A DNA stretch of 64,000 bases from Lepisosteus oculatus (GCF_040954835.1 NC_090723.1:7636001-7700000); one strand, 5' to 3'; shown: positions 34,798-46,110, counted from the stretch's first letter. Numbers and translations: made by a program. Notes: generated by a model not told the origin, from the sequence alone.

Positions 34798-34899
34798 GAA
34801 AATGAAAGTATGACGGCGCTGTGAATCCCGCGACTTCAGGTGCTAAACTTCCGATCCTCGCTTTCACTTTCCAAGCGTCTACCTGGCTGAGGTATAAAC
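34798..34899 (+). promoter_or_regulatory. Core promoter of IFN gene 3: two ISRE motifs and a TATA box
   Basis: Same motifs as IFN gene 2 shifted by 3894 bp: GAAAATGAAA at 34798-34807, GAAAGTGAAA (minus) at 34862-34871, and TATAAAC from 34893. No base change falls in these motifs. Confidence 0.7.
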
Positions 34900-35062
34900 C
34901 TCCCACAGGAGAGAGCACCATGGCAGGGAAGAGCAACCGGAGGACTTCAAGAAGAGCGCATAAGACACGGATCTGTCCGAGCCCTGCTCTATACCCTTGG
35001 CTTCAGGTCCGATTAACAGAACTATCGCCTCCACACACAGCAGCGAAGGAGACGCGGAAAGA

Positions 35063-36652
35063 ATGGAGCTCAGGAGCCTGTGGAAGTGCTGCTTCCTCCT
35101 TCTCTGCAGCCAGAATCTGTGCCGGGGCTGCAGGTGGATTCGGCACAGTTTCAGCGCCGTGAACACGGACGCGCTGTCGCTGCTCAGAGGGATGGTGAGT
35201 GTCTCCGGGGAGATGCCCTCCTGCAGCCTGCAAATCGTCACAATAATCTCAGGGCGAACAATTCAGCAGGAAAATGGTGTGGTGAACATCATTGAGGCGC
35301 TGCACTGAGTCCTGAACGAATTACACTTTTTCCTAAGAATGCTTTGGAATATTTGACACGGAACTATTTGAAACACTGATAAACGGCAAGCATGAGAGTA
35401 GATTTATTGAAAATGAGTTATGTGACTCTAAATTCCAATTCTATTGAATTTTGAGTCTCCTCCTTGTCCCGCAGTACTAAGTACGTGATCTTGTGAATAA
35501 TGTCGTTAAGTCTAGGTTTACTTTAAAACCGTATTGACTCGTTCACATCAAGTGCATGTTGCCTGTTCCAGGGCGGGGAATTCGTGCACTCCAGTGTCAT
35601 CGTGCCTTTCCCGAGCGAGTCTTACAGGCACGCCAAGGACTTTAAGGTAAGGAGAACATTGTTCATTATTATTACCTTATGATTTATTTCTTTCATTGTA
35701 ATGAATAGAAGTCAATGCGCGATAAAATTCACATTCACATGCTTGAGAGAGAGAGTGGGTGGCACCTTTTCATCACCTACAAATCGTTCAGAACCATTAA
35801 CGTTCTTAACTTCTGTTTATACATCAGTCTCTTGTCTATAAGCATGTTTAGTGTAAAAACGGTCAATTGCAATTCAAGTTAATGCTGAAAACGAAATTAT
35901 TAAGAATGCACAACGGTTTTACCAGGCCGAGGAGAAGCTGGTGTTCATCCTCGAAGCCATCAAGCACATCCGAGAGCTGTACAGCAGAAACGCGGGCTCC
36001 GGCAGCTGGGATGAGAAAATGCTGGAGTTCTTCCAGCTCGACCTGCACCGCCAGACCTCCGAGCTGGAGAGATGCGTGAGTGTCTCGGTCTCACCGCCCC
36101 CCTCCGCCTTGGAGTCCAAACTCCCAGCAAGAGCAAATCAGCCAGGCTTGTGAGAGGTCCTGCTGGCATCCATCAATCCACACGATCATTGGTCTTGCTT
36201 GTCTTTAACAGACCCAGGAGATGAAACGCGCCTCCCGACACACTCAGGAGAGTAAGAAACTGAAGCGGTACTTCAAGGACGTGGAAAACCTCCTGAGAAG
36301 TAAGGTACGGCACCGCCTTCGCTCTGCAGCGAGAGCGCTCGGACTGGTTCCGACAGCTCACTGGCTGTGTGCAGCAGCCTTCGTCCAGACTGCCATCCAG
36401 TCCGGGGCTGATGATCCCTCTAGTGCGGTTAGGAAAGACATTCGAGTTTGTTTAATAACCAAGACGGATTGAGACGCGTCCTGACCTGAGGGACACGCGT
36501 GTCCCGCCCTCAGCGCTCACACTGACGCCTGGAGCTTCTCCTTGCAGGACAGGACCGCGGCGTGGGAGGCGGTCAGAGCGCAAGTGTCCCGACACCTGCA
36601 GAGACTGGAGCTACTCGCCGGCTCCATCAGGGCAGTGAAGGAAGAGGAATAA
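35063..36652 (+). CDS. Type I interferon, IFN gene 3 (two-cysteine / group I), 184 aa, identical CDS to gene 2
   Basis: Exons: 35063-35194, 35572-35646, 35926-36075, 36212-36304, 36548-36652; phase-0 GT/AG introns throughout. By base-by-base reading, the 555-nt coding sequence equals that of IFN gene 2, so the predicted proteins are identical: same signal peptide, CRWIRH mature start, two mature cysteines and AAWEAV motif. The flanking introns and UTRs carry a few differences, so the copies are not a simple collapsed duplicate. One difference is in the leader: the GGTAAG donor-like site after the ATG at 31026 in gene 2 is GGGAAG here. The duplication is either very recent or kept uniform by gene conversion; both would raise the dosage of one cytokine. 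Confidence 0.95.
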
Positions 36653-36989
36653 ACTCAACACAACGGACATTTTAAGAACCACATCGAAACTTGGGGAGAG
36701 AGAGGAAGAGGAGAGATGAGAAACAACGGAAGGATGCGGATGTATTTCTAACCGGAGGACTAAGCGTGTTATTTTAGACAGACTTTTCTGATTTTGTTTA
36801 CACCGAATCTGATTTTGGTCTTATCTGTTAAGAAATACTCCTCCGTAGAAATGGATGTTTACTGTTTCACGGGGTAGACAGCAGGAGACAATCTCTTCTG
36901 AAGGCTTAATGATGAATAGTGTCGGTACTTTATTGCAGATTGTGTAAGGAATGCACTTTCACCTCTTTTCAATGTTTTCACACCACTTA

Positions 36990-37295
36990 TGTTTGAAATG
37001 TTTATATATTTATTTTTGGAAGGAAAAAAATAATGTATATATTTATTTTTTTAACATTTATTTATAAAATGTATTTCGAATGAAGTTATTTTACTATTGT
37101 CTTTGTATAATCTAAATTAAAATGTTCGACTAGACTGTGTGTATTCTGTATAACGACACGTTCCTAAAAATGTTACTTGATAAGTTCTCAGGAGCTTGCT
37201 TTAAAAATCAATGTGAAACATAAATTGTATTTTTTAAAATAATTAACGTTTTATTGTGTCCAAAGAGTTGTATTCAGTTTTTATAATAAAACTAT
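36990..37295 (+). terminator. AU-rich 3' UTR and poly(A) signal of IFN gene 3
   Basis: ATTTA-rich stretches at about 37000-37070 and AATAAA at 37285-37290, matching IFN gene 2. Confidence 0.65.
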
Positions 37296-37648
37296 TTAAC
37301 TTTTACACAAAGACAGAGTCTGCTTTGGTCTTTCATAACATCTTGAAGCAGAATTCATACTAATCAGAATGGTCAGAGGACATTACAGTCCAGAGCTTCC
37401 AACAAACGCAACACAACACAACATGCAGTGACTTTTCTCTTTGCAAACTGAATAAAATCTTTCAGATGAAGAGCACAATGGGACCTGATATATGTATTCA
37501 AACCCTTCTCACGGACAAAGTCAACACAGCAGGTTTCCTCAGAATCAACAGTGAAACAGGACAGGAGAGCACAAGTGGACACCAGTCCATCACAGGACAC
37601 ACACAACAGGTCACAGTCGAGTTGAGACGATGGCCAACAGTTAATACT

Positions 37649-38225
37649 GTGGAAGTATAATGACAAACAATTGAATGTCTCCTGTGTCCCTCCTCCACCC
37701 CATCTGCGTCTTGGACCCTCCTCACTCTGCAGGGGGTCTCAGCCCCCTCGTGCTCTGCAAAAGGGGACGCCCCTCAACCGAGCCAGATCTGCAGTGACTA
37801 CTAAACTTTAAATCCGCCTAAATCAGTCGTGGGTGTTGTTATTCCTGATGAATTCCGTGTAGGAGAAAGACAGACCAGCCTAACTGGAAATTGCTAGCGT
37901 AGACTGGGCTATTGTCGGAAAGTGAGAGACTGAAATGAAGAAAGAACTGCTGTAGATAATGCAGACATTACATTCTTTCCTGGTTTAACGGCACAAAATT
38001 AAACACGAGGACTTCGATTTTCCCCAAACAGTGTTCTTTACGGCAATTTCTTTTTAAACCACTGCAGGGGCCACCAGGGGGAGATGAGACCGCTCACCCC
38101 GCCGCCCATACTTAGGAACGGGCACGAAGAAACTCGAGGACCACGGAAGGTCCCAGTGAGATCCAGGCCAGCTGGTGATAGCCGCCCTACGGTGATCCAC
38201 ACTTCTACAGAATTTCACAGAGAGA
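37649..38225. other. Spacer between IFN gene 3 and the next duplicated block
   Basis: No gene or repeat family recognised. The sequence is moderately GC-rich with no long conserved-looking ORF. Confidence 0.4.
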
Positions 38226-38430
38226 CCAAAGTGAAAGGTGACGCAACAGCGCCGCGTACACGTTCCATTCGTCCCAGGTCGCAGGCTGGCACTGAAAGCG
38301 AAACCCCTTGACGTCATGGATTCGAAAACCCTGCCAGAGAAAGCGAGCAGCTCCGGGCTTCCCAGCGGCGTTTTTCACTTTTCGTCTCTCTTTCCCTCGA
38401 GCGACCTCTATGGCTGCAGCGCATTAACTT
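38226..38430 (+). promoter_or_regulatory. Distal IRF-motif block upstream of IFN gene 4
   Basis: GC-rich segment with AAAGTGAAAGGTGACGCAAC near 38231, GAAAGCGAAAC near 38297, and GAAAAGTGAAAAAC on the minus strand near 38370. It aligns with 43003-43230 upstream of IFN gene 5, so it is part of the older duplicated block. It lies 770-970 bp before the gene 4 start codon. It could be an enhancer, or the promoter left from a lost IFN gene; the sequence alone does not decide. Confidence 0.45.
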
Positions 38431-38684
38431 CGGAAAGTGTCCTTCAAAGATGAAAGGAGAATTAAATTATCTTTATGGAACCCAATGGAACCCAAAACGG
38501 GGATAAGATCTTCTTTCTTCAGTTGCACAGCTACCAGAGAACGCCAGACGAAGACCTCCAGTGATGTCTGCGGGACAGTTGTGCAGACGCACTGCGAAAT
38601 CAAATAAGGCATTAGCGATATAATACAGATACGCAGATATTTTTTAATTGTGAAGATCCTCACAAAGCGTTAAGCGTGGGCAGC

Positions 38685-38795
38685 ACAACTAGCGCTCTCT
38701 CTCCGTCTGTGTGTCTCATGGAGAGCAAGCTGGGGTCTGCGAAAAGATCATTCCTAACGCAAGAAATTGTAAAGGGTTAATAAAGTAACGTTATA
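38685..38795 (+). repeat. R2 SINE, 3' fragment
   Basis: Contains CTCCGTCTGTGTGTCTCATG, GAGCAAGCTGGGGTCTGCGA and the AATTGTAAAGGGTTAATAAA tail of the R2 SINE. The tRNA-like head is missing. Confidence 0.75.
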
Positions 38796-38964
38796 ATTAT
38801 TAAAGAACAGACCTTTTCGGATGGTCGGGTCTTGATATCTGCCTCCCGCGAAACGCTCAAATAAAATGACAGTAAAACAAACACAATTAACAGACGTTTA
38901 AGTATTTAATCCGCAAGAGCGCGAGTCCGATACAGAGCACGCTTTCTGCGCGCTCCTTCCGACG

Positions 38965-39150
38965 GAAACTGAAAGAGAAAGCAGAGAGCCGCGGGTGAAA
39001 ACTTCCCGTTTTCACTTTTCACACCTAGCGCAGAATCGCCTTTATTAGCGGGGCCGACGGGCGAGCAAGATGGATCACAACAGCAAACCGAGCATCTCTC
39101 CGAGAACAAACAGACCCTCTCCTCGCTCCTGCTGCGCTCTCTTATTTAAA
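38965..39150 (+). promoter_or_regulatory. Promoter of IFN gene 4: triple IRF repeat, second IRF site, TATA-like box
   Basis: GAAACTGAAAGAGAAAG at 38965-38981 is three GAAANN units in a row, an ideal ISRE. TTTTCACTTTTC at 39009-39020 is a second IRF-type site. TATTTAAA at 39143-39150 is the TATA-like box, leaving a short leader before the ATG at 39195. Confidence 0.7.
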
Positions 39151-39194
39151 CCGCTTCGAGCTCAGTTCCTCCGCACGACCGTACAATCCCGACG

Positions 39195-40473
39195 ATGGAG
39201 ACGACAAGCCTGTGGAAATGCCTGTTACTCCTGCTCTGCAGCCAGACCTGCGCTCTGGGATGCAGGTGGATTGTGAACGGATATAATATCGTGAGCAGAG
39301 ACGCCTTATCGCTCATCAATAAGATGGTAAGTTACACTTCAGAGCGCATGTCGGGGCTTGTCAATATTCTCTCAAAACGACGAAAATAGTAATGCAAGAC
39401 GCTCAGAAGTTAAAGCATTTCCTATTGTGCGAATAAATTAAGAATTCGCAATATAATTTCGCGAACGCATGCAGAAAAAGTTATCACTTGTCTTACTTCT
39501 TGACTATAAAAACATTTCGTGTAAATAAATGTGAACCAGTACAAAACAGATTTTTAAATAAGCTTGTGAGGATCTATCCAAGGGTGTGTAAAACATCGGA
39601 TTAATAAAATGGAATGTAATCATGCTTACCGTGTATTAACAAAGAAGCCGATTCCTGCATCAGCGAGCGTTGCAAAAAAAACAAAACAAAACACGAATGT
39701 TATTTGACTTGTGAAGATGAACTTGAGCCAAGATGCTTTGTTCTTTGCATGCAGGGCGGAGAGACGGTCGTGGACACGGGAGATGTCCGCTTCCCCCAGC
39801 CACTGTACAATCGCGTCAGAAAGATGAGCGTAAGTTCTCCCACACAGGATTATCATTAAATTATATATTTATACTGCTAATAATGCAGTATAAATGCAAC
39901 TCACCGTTTTTTATTCGCCGTAACAGACGGAACATAAGATTGCGTTCATGGATGAGACCCTCCATCACCTTCTACGCCTCTACGCCGAGAATCTGGACTC
40001 TGTGACCTGGGACAGGAGTCTTCTGAACAAATTGATAGCCGTCATCCACCGCCAGGCAAGCGAGCTTCGGAGCTGTGTGAGTACCAGGGGGCGTGGAAGC
40101 CCGATGTAATCGTTTTCAGTCGACAGCCGGACGAATGAATAATGACTGATCTCGTCATTTACAGGAAGCGTCCCAGAAAAGAGACGAGAACCTGCAGCTG
40201 TACTTTAAGAAGCTGAACGAAAACACTTTGAAAAAGGCGGTAAGGACACCCCTTTGCTCCCCAATTTATTGGATATATCGCGTTCTCTCCCCCCCCAACA
40301 CGACCTTCGAGAAGAAAAATAGAGCGATCATCATTCATAACAAGGGCTTTGTTTTTGTTTTTCAGAAATACAGCGCCAGTGCTTGGGAAATCGTCAGAAC
40401 ACATACTTTTCAACATTTGCAAGAACTGGAGAGGCTCGCCGGTGGGATGAGGAAAGAAATGCAGACTTTTTGA
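39195..40473 (+). CDS. Type I interferon, IFN gene 4 (two-cysteine / group I), 179 aa
   Basis: Exons: 39195-39326, 39755-39829, 39927-40076, 40165-40239, 40366-40473; phase-0 GT/AG introns; 44+25+50+25+35 codons plus stop. The signal peptide is METTSLWKCLLLLLCSQTCA plus LG, and the mature chain starts CRWIVNGYNI. Mature cysteines are only C23 and the LRSC at the end of exon 3. Exon 5 reads KYSASAWEIV then RTHTFQHLQELERLAGGM, and exon 3 has DSVTWDRSLLNK, both close to zebrafish group I IFNs. It should be a secreted antiviral cytokine. It is compact (1.3 kb of coding span). Downstream, ATTTATTTA elements (about 40565) and AATAAA at 40838-40843 mark the 3' UTR. It is the tandem paralog of gene 5 and more distant from genes 2 and 3. 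Confidence 0.95.
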
Positions 40474-40850
40474 GACTTAACCTCTCAATTACGTTGGACA
40501 AGGTTTACTGCAGCTGGAACTGCAGTCGCTGTAAAAACCCAAGAGTGAAAGAGACCAAACAAAATATTTATTTATTTAAAAGATATTTAAAATTTTGAAC
40601 TATTTATTTTATTTGTCTTAAGTAATATTTATGGCTATGTATTTGATAAGTGTTTAGAGCAGAATTTAACTTATTTTATATATTTTTTATACCTCAGAAT
40701 GCATTTCAAACTATTTTTTTATACAGTTTTTGTACTATTTTTCTTGTGACGACATGAAAAAGCCGGTTTCCGATTGATGTGTATGTTATTTAATATTGAA
40801 TATTTATTAATTAATGTATTACTGTATTACTGTAAAAAATAAACCAAGCA
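40474..40850 (+). terminator. AU-rich 3' UTR and poly(A) signal of IFN gene 4
   Basis: AATATTTATTTATTTAAAAG and several further ATTTA motifs, then AATAAA at 40838-40843. Confidence 0.6.
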
Positions 40851-42281
40851 TCTCTTTTAACTTTCTATTGACAGTATTTTATTTCTGTATATAGTACTGT
40901 ACGTGTCAATTGTAATAAGAAACCAGAATCATTTTTAATCGAAACATTGGAATAATGGCCAATGCAGCTGACAAAGGATTAAAAACACTTGTATAAACTT
41001 ACAGATACAGACATATATCACTGTTGGTATATTGCGCACCCAAATCTAAAAGTAAATGTTCACCACCATAGTTTTCTTGAATTGTGTTAAAAGGTTAGTT
41101 TTTGAGAAAGGTTTTCAATATGTATTTTTTTTAGCCAAAGACATCGAGAAAACGAGGTAAATAAGGATTTTAGGTCCAGTTGTTCCACTATCACAAACTT
41201 CGGTGTCATGTCCATTTGAAACGTATTCTACTTTCCTGGATGTATTTTTATTTTTTGGGGGGGTTACTTGAATTTACAAGGAAAAAACATAATCCAGATC
41301 ACAATTAGTTACTTGCAATAGGTATAGCATGTTTGATGGCGGCATTTTAAAAATAAAATTCAGTCAAAATATTTGAAAAGCTCAGTATTATTGACGTTTT
41401 TTTCTGATCTTATTACTTTTAATCATATTAAAAATAATACTTCATGTATTTTAATGCATTTATTACGACTTGTGTATCTGACGGAGAGGATTAACACACA
41501 CGCTTACAAATACAAGTGTTTCACTGTAGGGGTTGTAAGCAGACATTTGAAAGTAACGTACAGTATACTACAAGGTTTCATTTGAAAAGCAACCAACTTC
41601 CCTGTGTGCATTTTTCACTGTTGCTCGTTTGCGTTTTACTTTATACGAATAAACCGTATTCCAGATTACAATTACTTGCACTGGGAACAACATTTTTTTT
41701 TTGATGGTGTCATTTCAAAAATAAAATTGGAAAAGCTCAGTATTATTGCGGTTTTGCTGAACCTATTAATCAGTCAACATTTCTCAATGTGCCCTTTTTT
41801 AAATGGTGTCTGTAGGAAAAACAGAAACAAATCTTGACTACTTACTTAATGCATCACCATTCCCCTTGTGATTGTAATTTTGCACAATAAATCTTTGAAT
41901 TTTACAAACCTTGTGCGGTATTTTAATTGTTGCCCTGCATGACGGGATATAATGCGCAGGAGCGAACGACCCCAGCTTGTCCTGTCACAGGGCCGGTCAT
42001 GACAGACTGATCTGTCCGTATCGGAGGATACAGAGCGCAATGCAAGTCAGACTCGAACCCGAGCTAAACCAGGGGGTGATGAGGCAGAGCAGCGCTCAGA
42101 GCCCGTTCTGGATTCAGCTACACGGTCTAAGACATCCTTGTTGAATAAAAACCCGTATCATTTTTCCCACACAATAGAAGCCACGAGGGAATATTGGAAT
42201 TGGTCAGAAACGTGCGATACAGATAAATTCTGTTGTTTAAATTCTGTACTCGATTATGATTGGTCTTTTTATTTTTTAACT

Positions 42282-42515
42282 GGGCGGCTCTGTGGCTCAG
42301 GATCTGCGCCTGTGGCTGAAAGGTTGCCGGTTCGTATCCCGAAGCCGGAAGAGGAAGCCCTCAGCTGCCCCAGGGGCGCCGAATAAATGGCTGACCCTGC
42401 GCTCTGACCCCCAACTTCTCTCCCTGTCTGTGTGTCTCATGGAGAGCAAGCTGGGGTCTGCGACAAGACAGATTCCTAAAGCAAGAAATTGTATATAACC
42501 AATAAAGTGATCTTA
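42282..42515 (+). repeat. tRNA-derived SINE R2
   Basis: A-box-like GTGGCTCAGGATCTG, B-box GGTTCGTATCC, TGTCTCATGGAGAGCAAGCT, and tail CAATAAAGTGATCTTA. Same family as 19458-19735. Confidence 0.8.
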
Positions 42516-42689
42516 TTAGGATGCCCCACAGCAGCAACAGAAAGAGCCGTAATAAGGAACATTTTCACCCCCATTTGAACGTGCCGATTAAAAGTGTGGT
42601 GTGTTGCACATTGAGGGACCCTCGGGGGGGGGAGTGAATTGGATACGACACGGGCTGGGGACAAGCTGACAGACTAAGGAAGTGTGACA

Positions 42690-42775
42690 CCTGAAGAAGG
42701 CTCCACGGCCGAAACGTTGTGTTCTCTTTCTTCTTTTTTTCAGCATGGAATAAACCTATTACTTGTTCCTTTACA
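42690..42775 (+). repeat. Interspersed repeat R4
   Basis: GAAGGCTCCACGGCCGAAAC, then CAGCATGGAATAAACC and TTACTTGTTCC. Same element as at 30205 and 56935. Confidence 0.65.
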
Positions 42776-43002
42776 CTAATAATTACAGCTTCCCACAGCG
42801 GGAGCAGATATCCTTGCATCTCTTCTCACTTCGGTCAGTTACCTCCCGGACGGAGCTCCAAAGCGGTTGGTTTTTTTTCCGACCTGGTGCTCCTGCCCGT
42901 TATAAGGCTACCTCCACCATTATCGCTTCCTTGGTCGTACAAATCCTTTAGGAACCTCGCCGGGCCTTATTAAGATCACCCTACACATTCCCTTTGCCAC
43001 GC

Positions 43003-43230
43003 AAAGTGAAAAGGTGACGCAACAGAGCCCGGCTGTGACGTTCACTTGGCACACAAGCGCCGCGACGTCATCGATTCGAAAGGGTCGAAGAGAAAGGGAC
43101 AGCACGGGCGATCCCAGGCTGCACCGCGGCGGCCAGGCGCCGGGACTCCCCGCTTTTCGCTTTCCTTCTGCTCGAGCCGAGTTTCACTCCGCTCCGCCGG
43201 AGAGTTTCAGCAAGACGGAGATCGATAAAG
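43003..43230 (+). promoter_or_regulatory. Distal IRF-motif block upstream of IFN gene 5
   Basis: Homolog of 38226-38430. It has AAAGTGAAAAGGTGACGCAA near 43006 and GAAAGCGAAAAG (minus strand) near 43153-43165. The two copies have drifted substantially in between, yet both retain IRF-type cores. Confidence 0.45.
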
Positions 43231-43974
43231 CAAAGAATATCATGCAAGTTTCTACATTTTGTTTGAATTATTCGTAGATTTCGTGAAGACGGGAAGTAGG
43301 ATTTTTAATTTTTAATTAGTATGCTTAAAGTCAAATTTTAGCCTGTTTTCTGAGAGGATTAAGACGACTATTTTTCTTAGACTCTTAAAGGGAATCAGTC
43401 GCTGTACTGCGTGACTTGTGAAGAAATAGACGTTTCTTCACTCGATCAAAACTTACGTGCATTAATACGAGCATTGCTTCACTATGACTATAAACGGAAA
43501 ATGCTTCTGCAAAGACGTGTTTCTTTCCAAAAATTACGGTTCGTATCTAAAAGCAGGCGATCTTTTTCGGGTTTTCAACCTGGTTGGTTATTCTGAAGAG
43601 AGAGAAGGAAAACATGTTATTTTCTACATTGCGTCTAGTTAAAGTCCAGCTTAGTTTATTAGAAGATCTCGAATAAATCTACAGTAAACCTAATTTACAA
43701 TAATATTAAAAGCGGTTAGTGTTGGACATATGGTTCTGATGTTTAAAGCGATTGTGTAATGGTGTTGAAATTAGACAAAGTGTCCACGCGTTTCAAGGTA
43801 TACCCTCAGTATAAATTCTCAGATAACACTACAAATTATGAATATTGTACACATTTTAAAATACGCCTATATATATTTGGAATCAAAGTCGCAAATGTAA
43901 ATTGAGATCACAAAATTGATCTTCGGACACAGACCGCGGAGAGAGCGTCTTCCATACAGGAGCTGTTGGATTTG

Positions 43975-44167
43975 GAAACCGAAAGTAAAGAGCTGAAAAG
44001 AAAATTCCGAGCGGCAGCTCTCCCGTTTTCACTTTTCACACCTAGCGCAGAATCGCCTTTATTAGCGGGGCCGACGGGCGAGCAAGATGGATCACAACAG
44101 CAAACCGAGCATCTCTCCGAGAACAAGCAGACCCTCTCCTCGCTCCTGCTGCGCTCTCTTATTTAAA
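43975..44167 (+). promoter_or_regulatory. Promoter of IFN gene 5: ISRE, IRF site, kB-like site, TATA-like box
   Basis: GAAACCGAAA at 43975-43984 is an ISRE core. GAAAATTCC near 44000 resembles an NF-kB half of a PRDII element. TTTTCACTTTTC at 44026-44037 and TATTTAAA at 44160-44167 are shared with gene 4. Confidence 0.65.
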
Positions 44168-44211
44168 CCGCTTCGAGCTCAGTTCCTCCGCACGACCGGA
44201 CAATCCCGACG

Positions 44212-45784
44212 ATGGAGACGACAAGCCTGTGGAAATGCCTGTTACTCCTGCTCTGCAGCCAGACCTGCGCTCTGGGATGCAGGTGGATCGCGAACGGATA
44301 TAATATCGTGAGCAGAGACGCCTTATCGCTCATCAATAAGATGGTAAGTTTGTCAATTAGAATGAAAACGTCAGATGCTGAGTGTCTACTTCCTTTCTCG
44401 CTTGTCTTACTTCTTAAATGTAGAAACAGTTTGGTTTAGTAAAAAAAAATAATAACTCAAGTTGGTTTTTTTTCAAACACGTTATGTGTGGCTGGCTCTA
44501 CTTAGGATGACAGACGTATACAACATGCGTGTTAATTTCGATCACGACTGATCACAATTTCGCCATATATATATCTAGCTTAGCTATTCGTTGCCGGAGA
44601 CATCCTTTATCCTTTGCAAATCTGTGTCCAGCTAGTCTGCAATAACGATAAGTCAAACGCGTGAAGAACGAACTTTTAACGGCCTTCCCTTGCAGGGCGG
44701 AGAGATTGTGGTGGACACCGGAGATGTTCGCTTTCCACAGCCGCTGTACAATCGAGCCAGGAAGATGAGCGTAAGTTCTCCCACACGTCTTCCAACAGGA
44801 TTATCGTCATTTATGTATTTTGAATATGTATACTGCTAATAACCGAGGTACTAACTGCTGCTTATTTGCTATTACAGATGGAACATAAAATTGCGTTCGT
44901 GAATGAGAACTTCCGTCACCTTCTGCACCTCTACGCCGGGAATCTGGACTCGGTGACCTGGGACAGGAGTCTTCTGAACGAGTTCACAGAAGTCCTCCAC
45001 CGTCAGGCTCGCGAGATGCGGAGCTGTGCTGGAACCAAGGTAAACCGCGTGTTGACAAAATGACTGTATTATGATCAAAATAATTGGCGGGGCACGCATA
45101 ATTAGTCGTTTAAATGTAAGTGTCTATATATAGGATTATGTTTTTCTTTTAAAAAAATGGGAAATCCGAGGACATCTGGTGATAGTTCTGCAAAATTACA
45201 GATCAAACGTGTGGTTTTTCCCAATATCAAACCAGATCTCGCTTGTAGACGCCGTCTCCTTAAAATGTGGAGCCCACTAAATACCACGACAGCGCTTAAC
45301 AGATAATACGGTGAAAACTGGTATAATCGGCTACAGGTTATTAATATTTACTCTTATTTTTACAGCAAGCGCCGAAGAAACAACATAAGAAACTACAGGC
45401 GTACTTTAAGAAGCTGGAAAAAAGCATTTTGAAAAAGACGGTAAGGAGTCCTCAGTCAGGCGTATTTCTCGCCAGTATATCGGTGCGCACAAACAAGCAG
45501 TTGAATAAGACAACGATAAAGAGCGAGGTGGCCTTTTCCTTCTGTTCAAGTCTGTAGGTTAGGGTTGGGAGGTATTTTAATACGTTACTAGTTGCTCTAA
45601 AATAGAGGCAGTTGCCGTCATTACTGGTGTCGTTACAGTTAATAGTAAAGGTTCTGTTTTTTTTATTGTTTTACAGAAATACAGCGCTGATGCTTGGGAG
45701 ATTGTCAGGCATCACGTCATCAGACATTTGCAAGAACTGAACCGACTCGCCAACCTGATGAGGAAAGAAATGCAGAAACTGTAA
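44212..45784 (+). CDS. Type I interferon, IFN gene 5 (two-cysteine / group I), 183 aa
   Basis: Exons: 44212-44343, 44696-44770, 44878-45039, 45366-45440, 45677-45784; phase-0 GT/AG introns; 44+25+54+25+35 codons plus stop. The signal peptide matches gene 4 exactly; the mature chain starts CRWIANGYNI. Two mature cysteines (C23 and RSC in exon 3) and KYSADAWEIV in exon 5 place it in group I. Odd point: where gene 4 splices directly after the RSC codon (TGT|GTGAGT), gene 5 reads TGTGCTGG and uses a GTAAAC donor 12 nt later, adding AGTK to exon 3. The 3' UTR has repeated ATTTATTTA (about 45855-45915) and AATAAA at 46099-46104. It should be a secreted antiviral cytokine, diverging in function from gene 4 mainly through exons 2-5. 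Confidence 0.95.
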
Positions 45785-46110
45785 ACGTTTCCACGGCTTC
45801 ACATCTCCATCATATGCAGAAGCGTTTTATTACGGCTGCCGTTGTAGCCAGCCTTATATTTATTTAACAGTGAAAGACCAAACATGTCAGATTTATTTAT
45901 TTAATATTTATTTTTTCTGTATAATATTTATAATGTATTTTCTGTCTTTATATTGATGTGTTTAAGAATATAATTATTGTGTAAAAGAAATTACTTCAAA
46001 AAGTATCATTTTTATAGTGTTTTTTACAGTTCAGCATTGATAGTGCATAATATGAACAAACATCGATTTCAGATCGTATTTAATGATCTGTATTTGAAAA
46101 TAAACTGAAA
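45785..46110 (+). terminator. AU-rich 3' UTR and poly(A) signal of IFN gene 5
   Basis: ATATTTATTTAAC and GATTTATTTATTTAATATTT lie at about 45855-45910, with AATAAA at 46099-46104. Confidence 0.6.

Larger units (their letters stand above)
34512..37648 (+). repeat. Recent tandem duplication, right copy (carries IFN gene 3)
   Basis: Near-identical to 30618-33644 in direct orientation, with scattered single-base differences and short indels only in non-coding parts (for example 35665-35725 in intron 2 and 36838-36910 in the 3' UTR). Confidence 0.93.
40851..42990. other. Spacer between IFN genes 4 and 5
   Basis: AT-rich downstream sequence that is partly homologous to 46100-47260 downstream of gene 5 (for example TAGGTCCAGTTGTTCCACTA near 41170 against 46440, and GACGGGATATAATGCGCAGG near 41942 against 47066). 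It then holds an R2 SINE (42282-42515) and an R4 element (42690-42775). No gene recognised. Confidence 0.5.
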
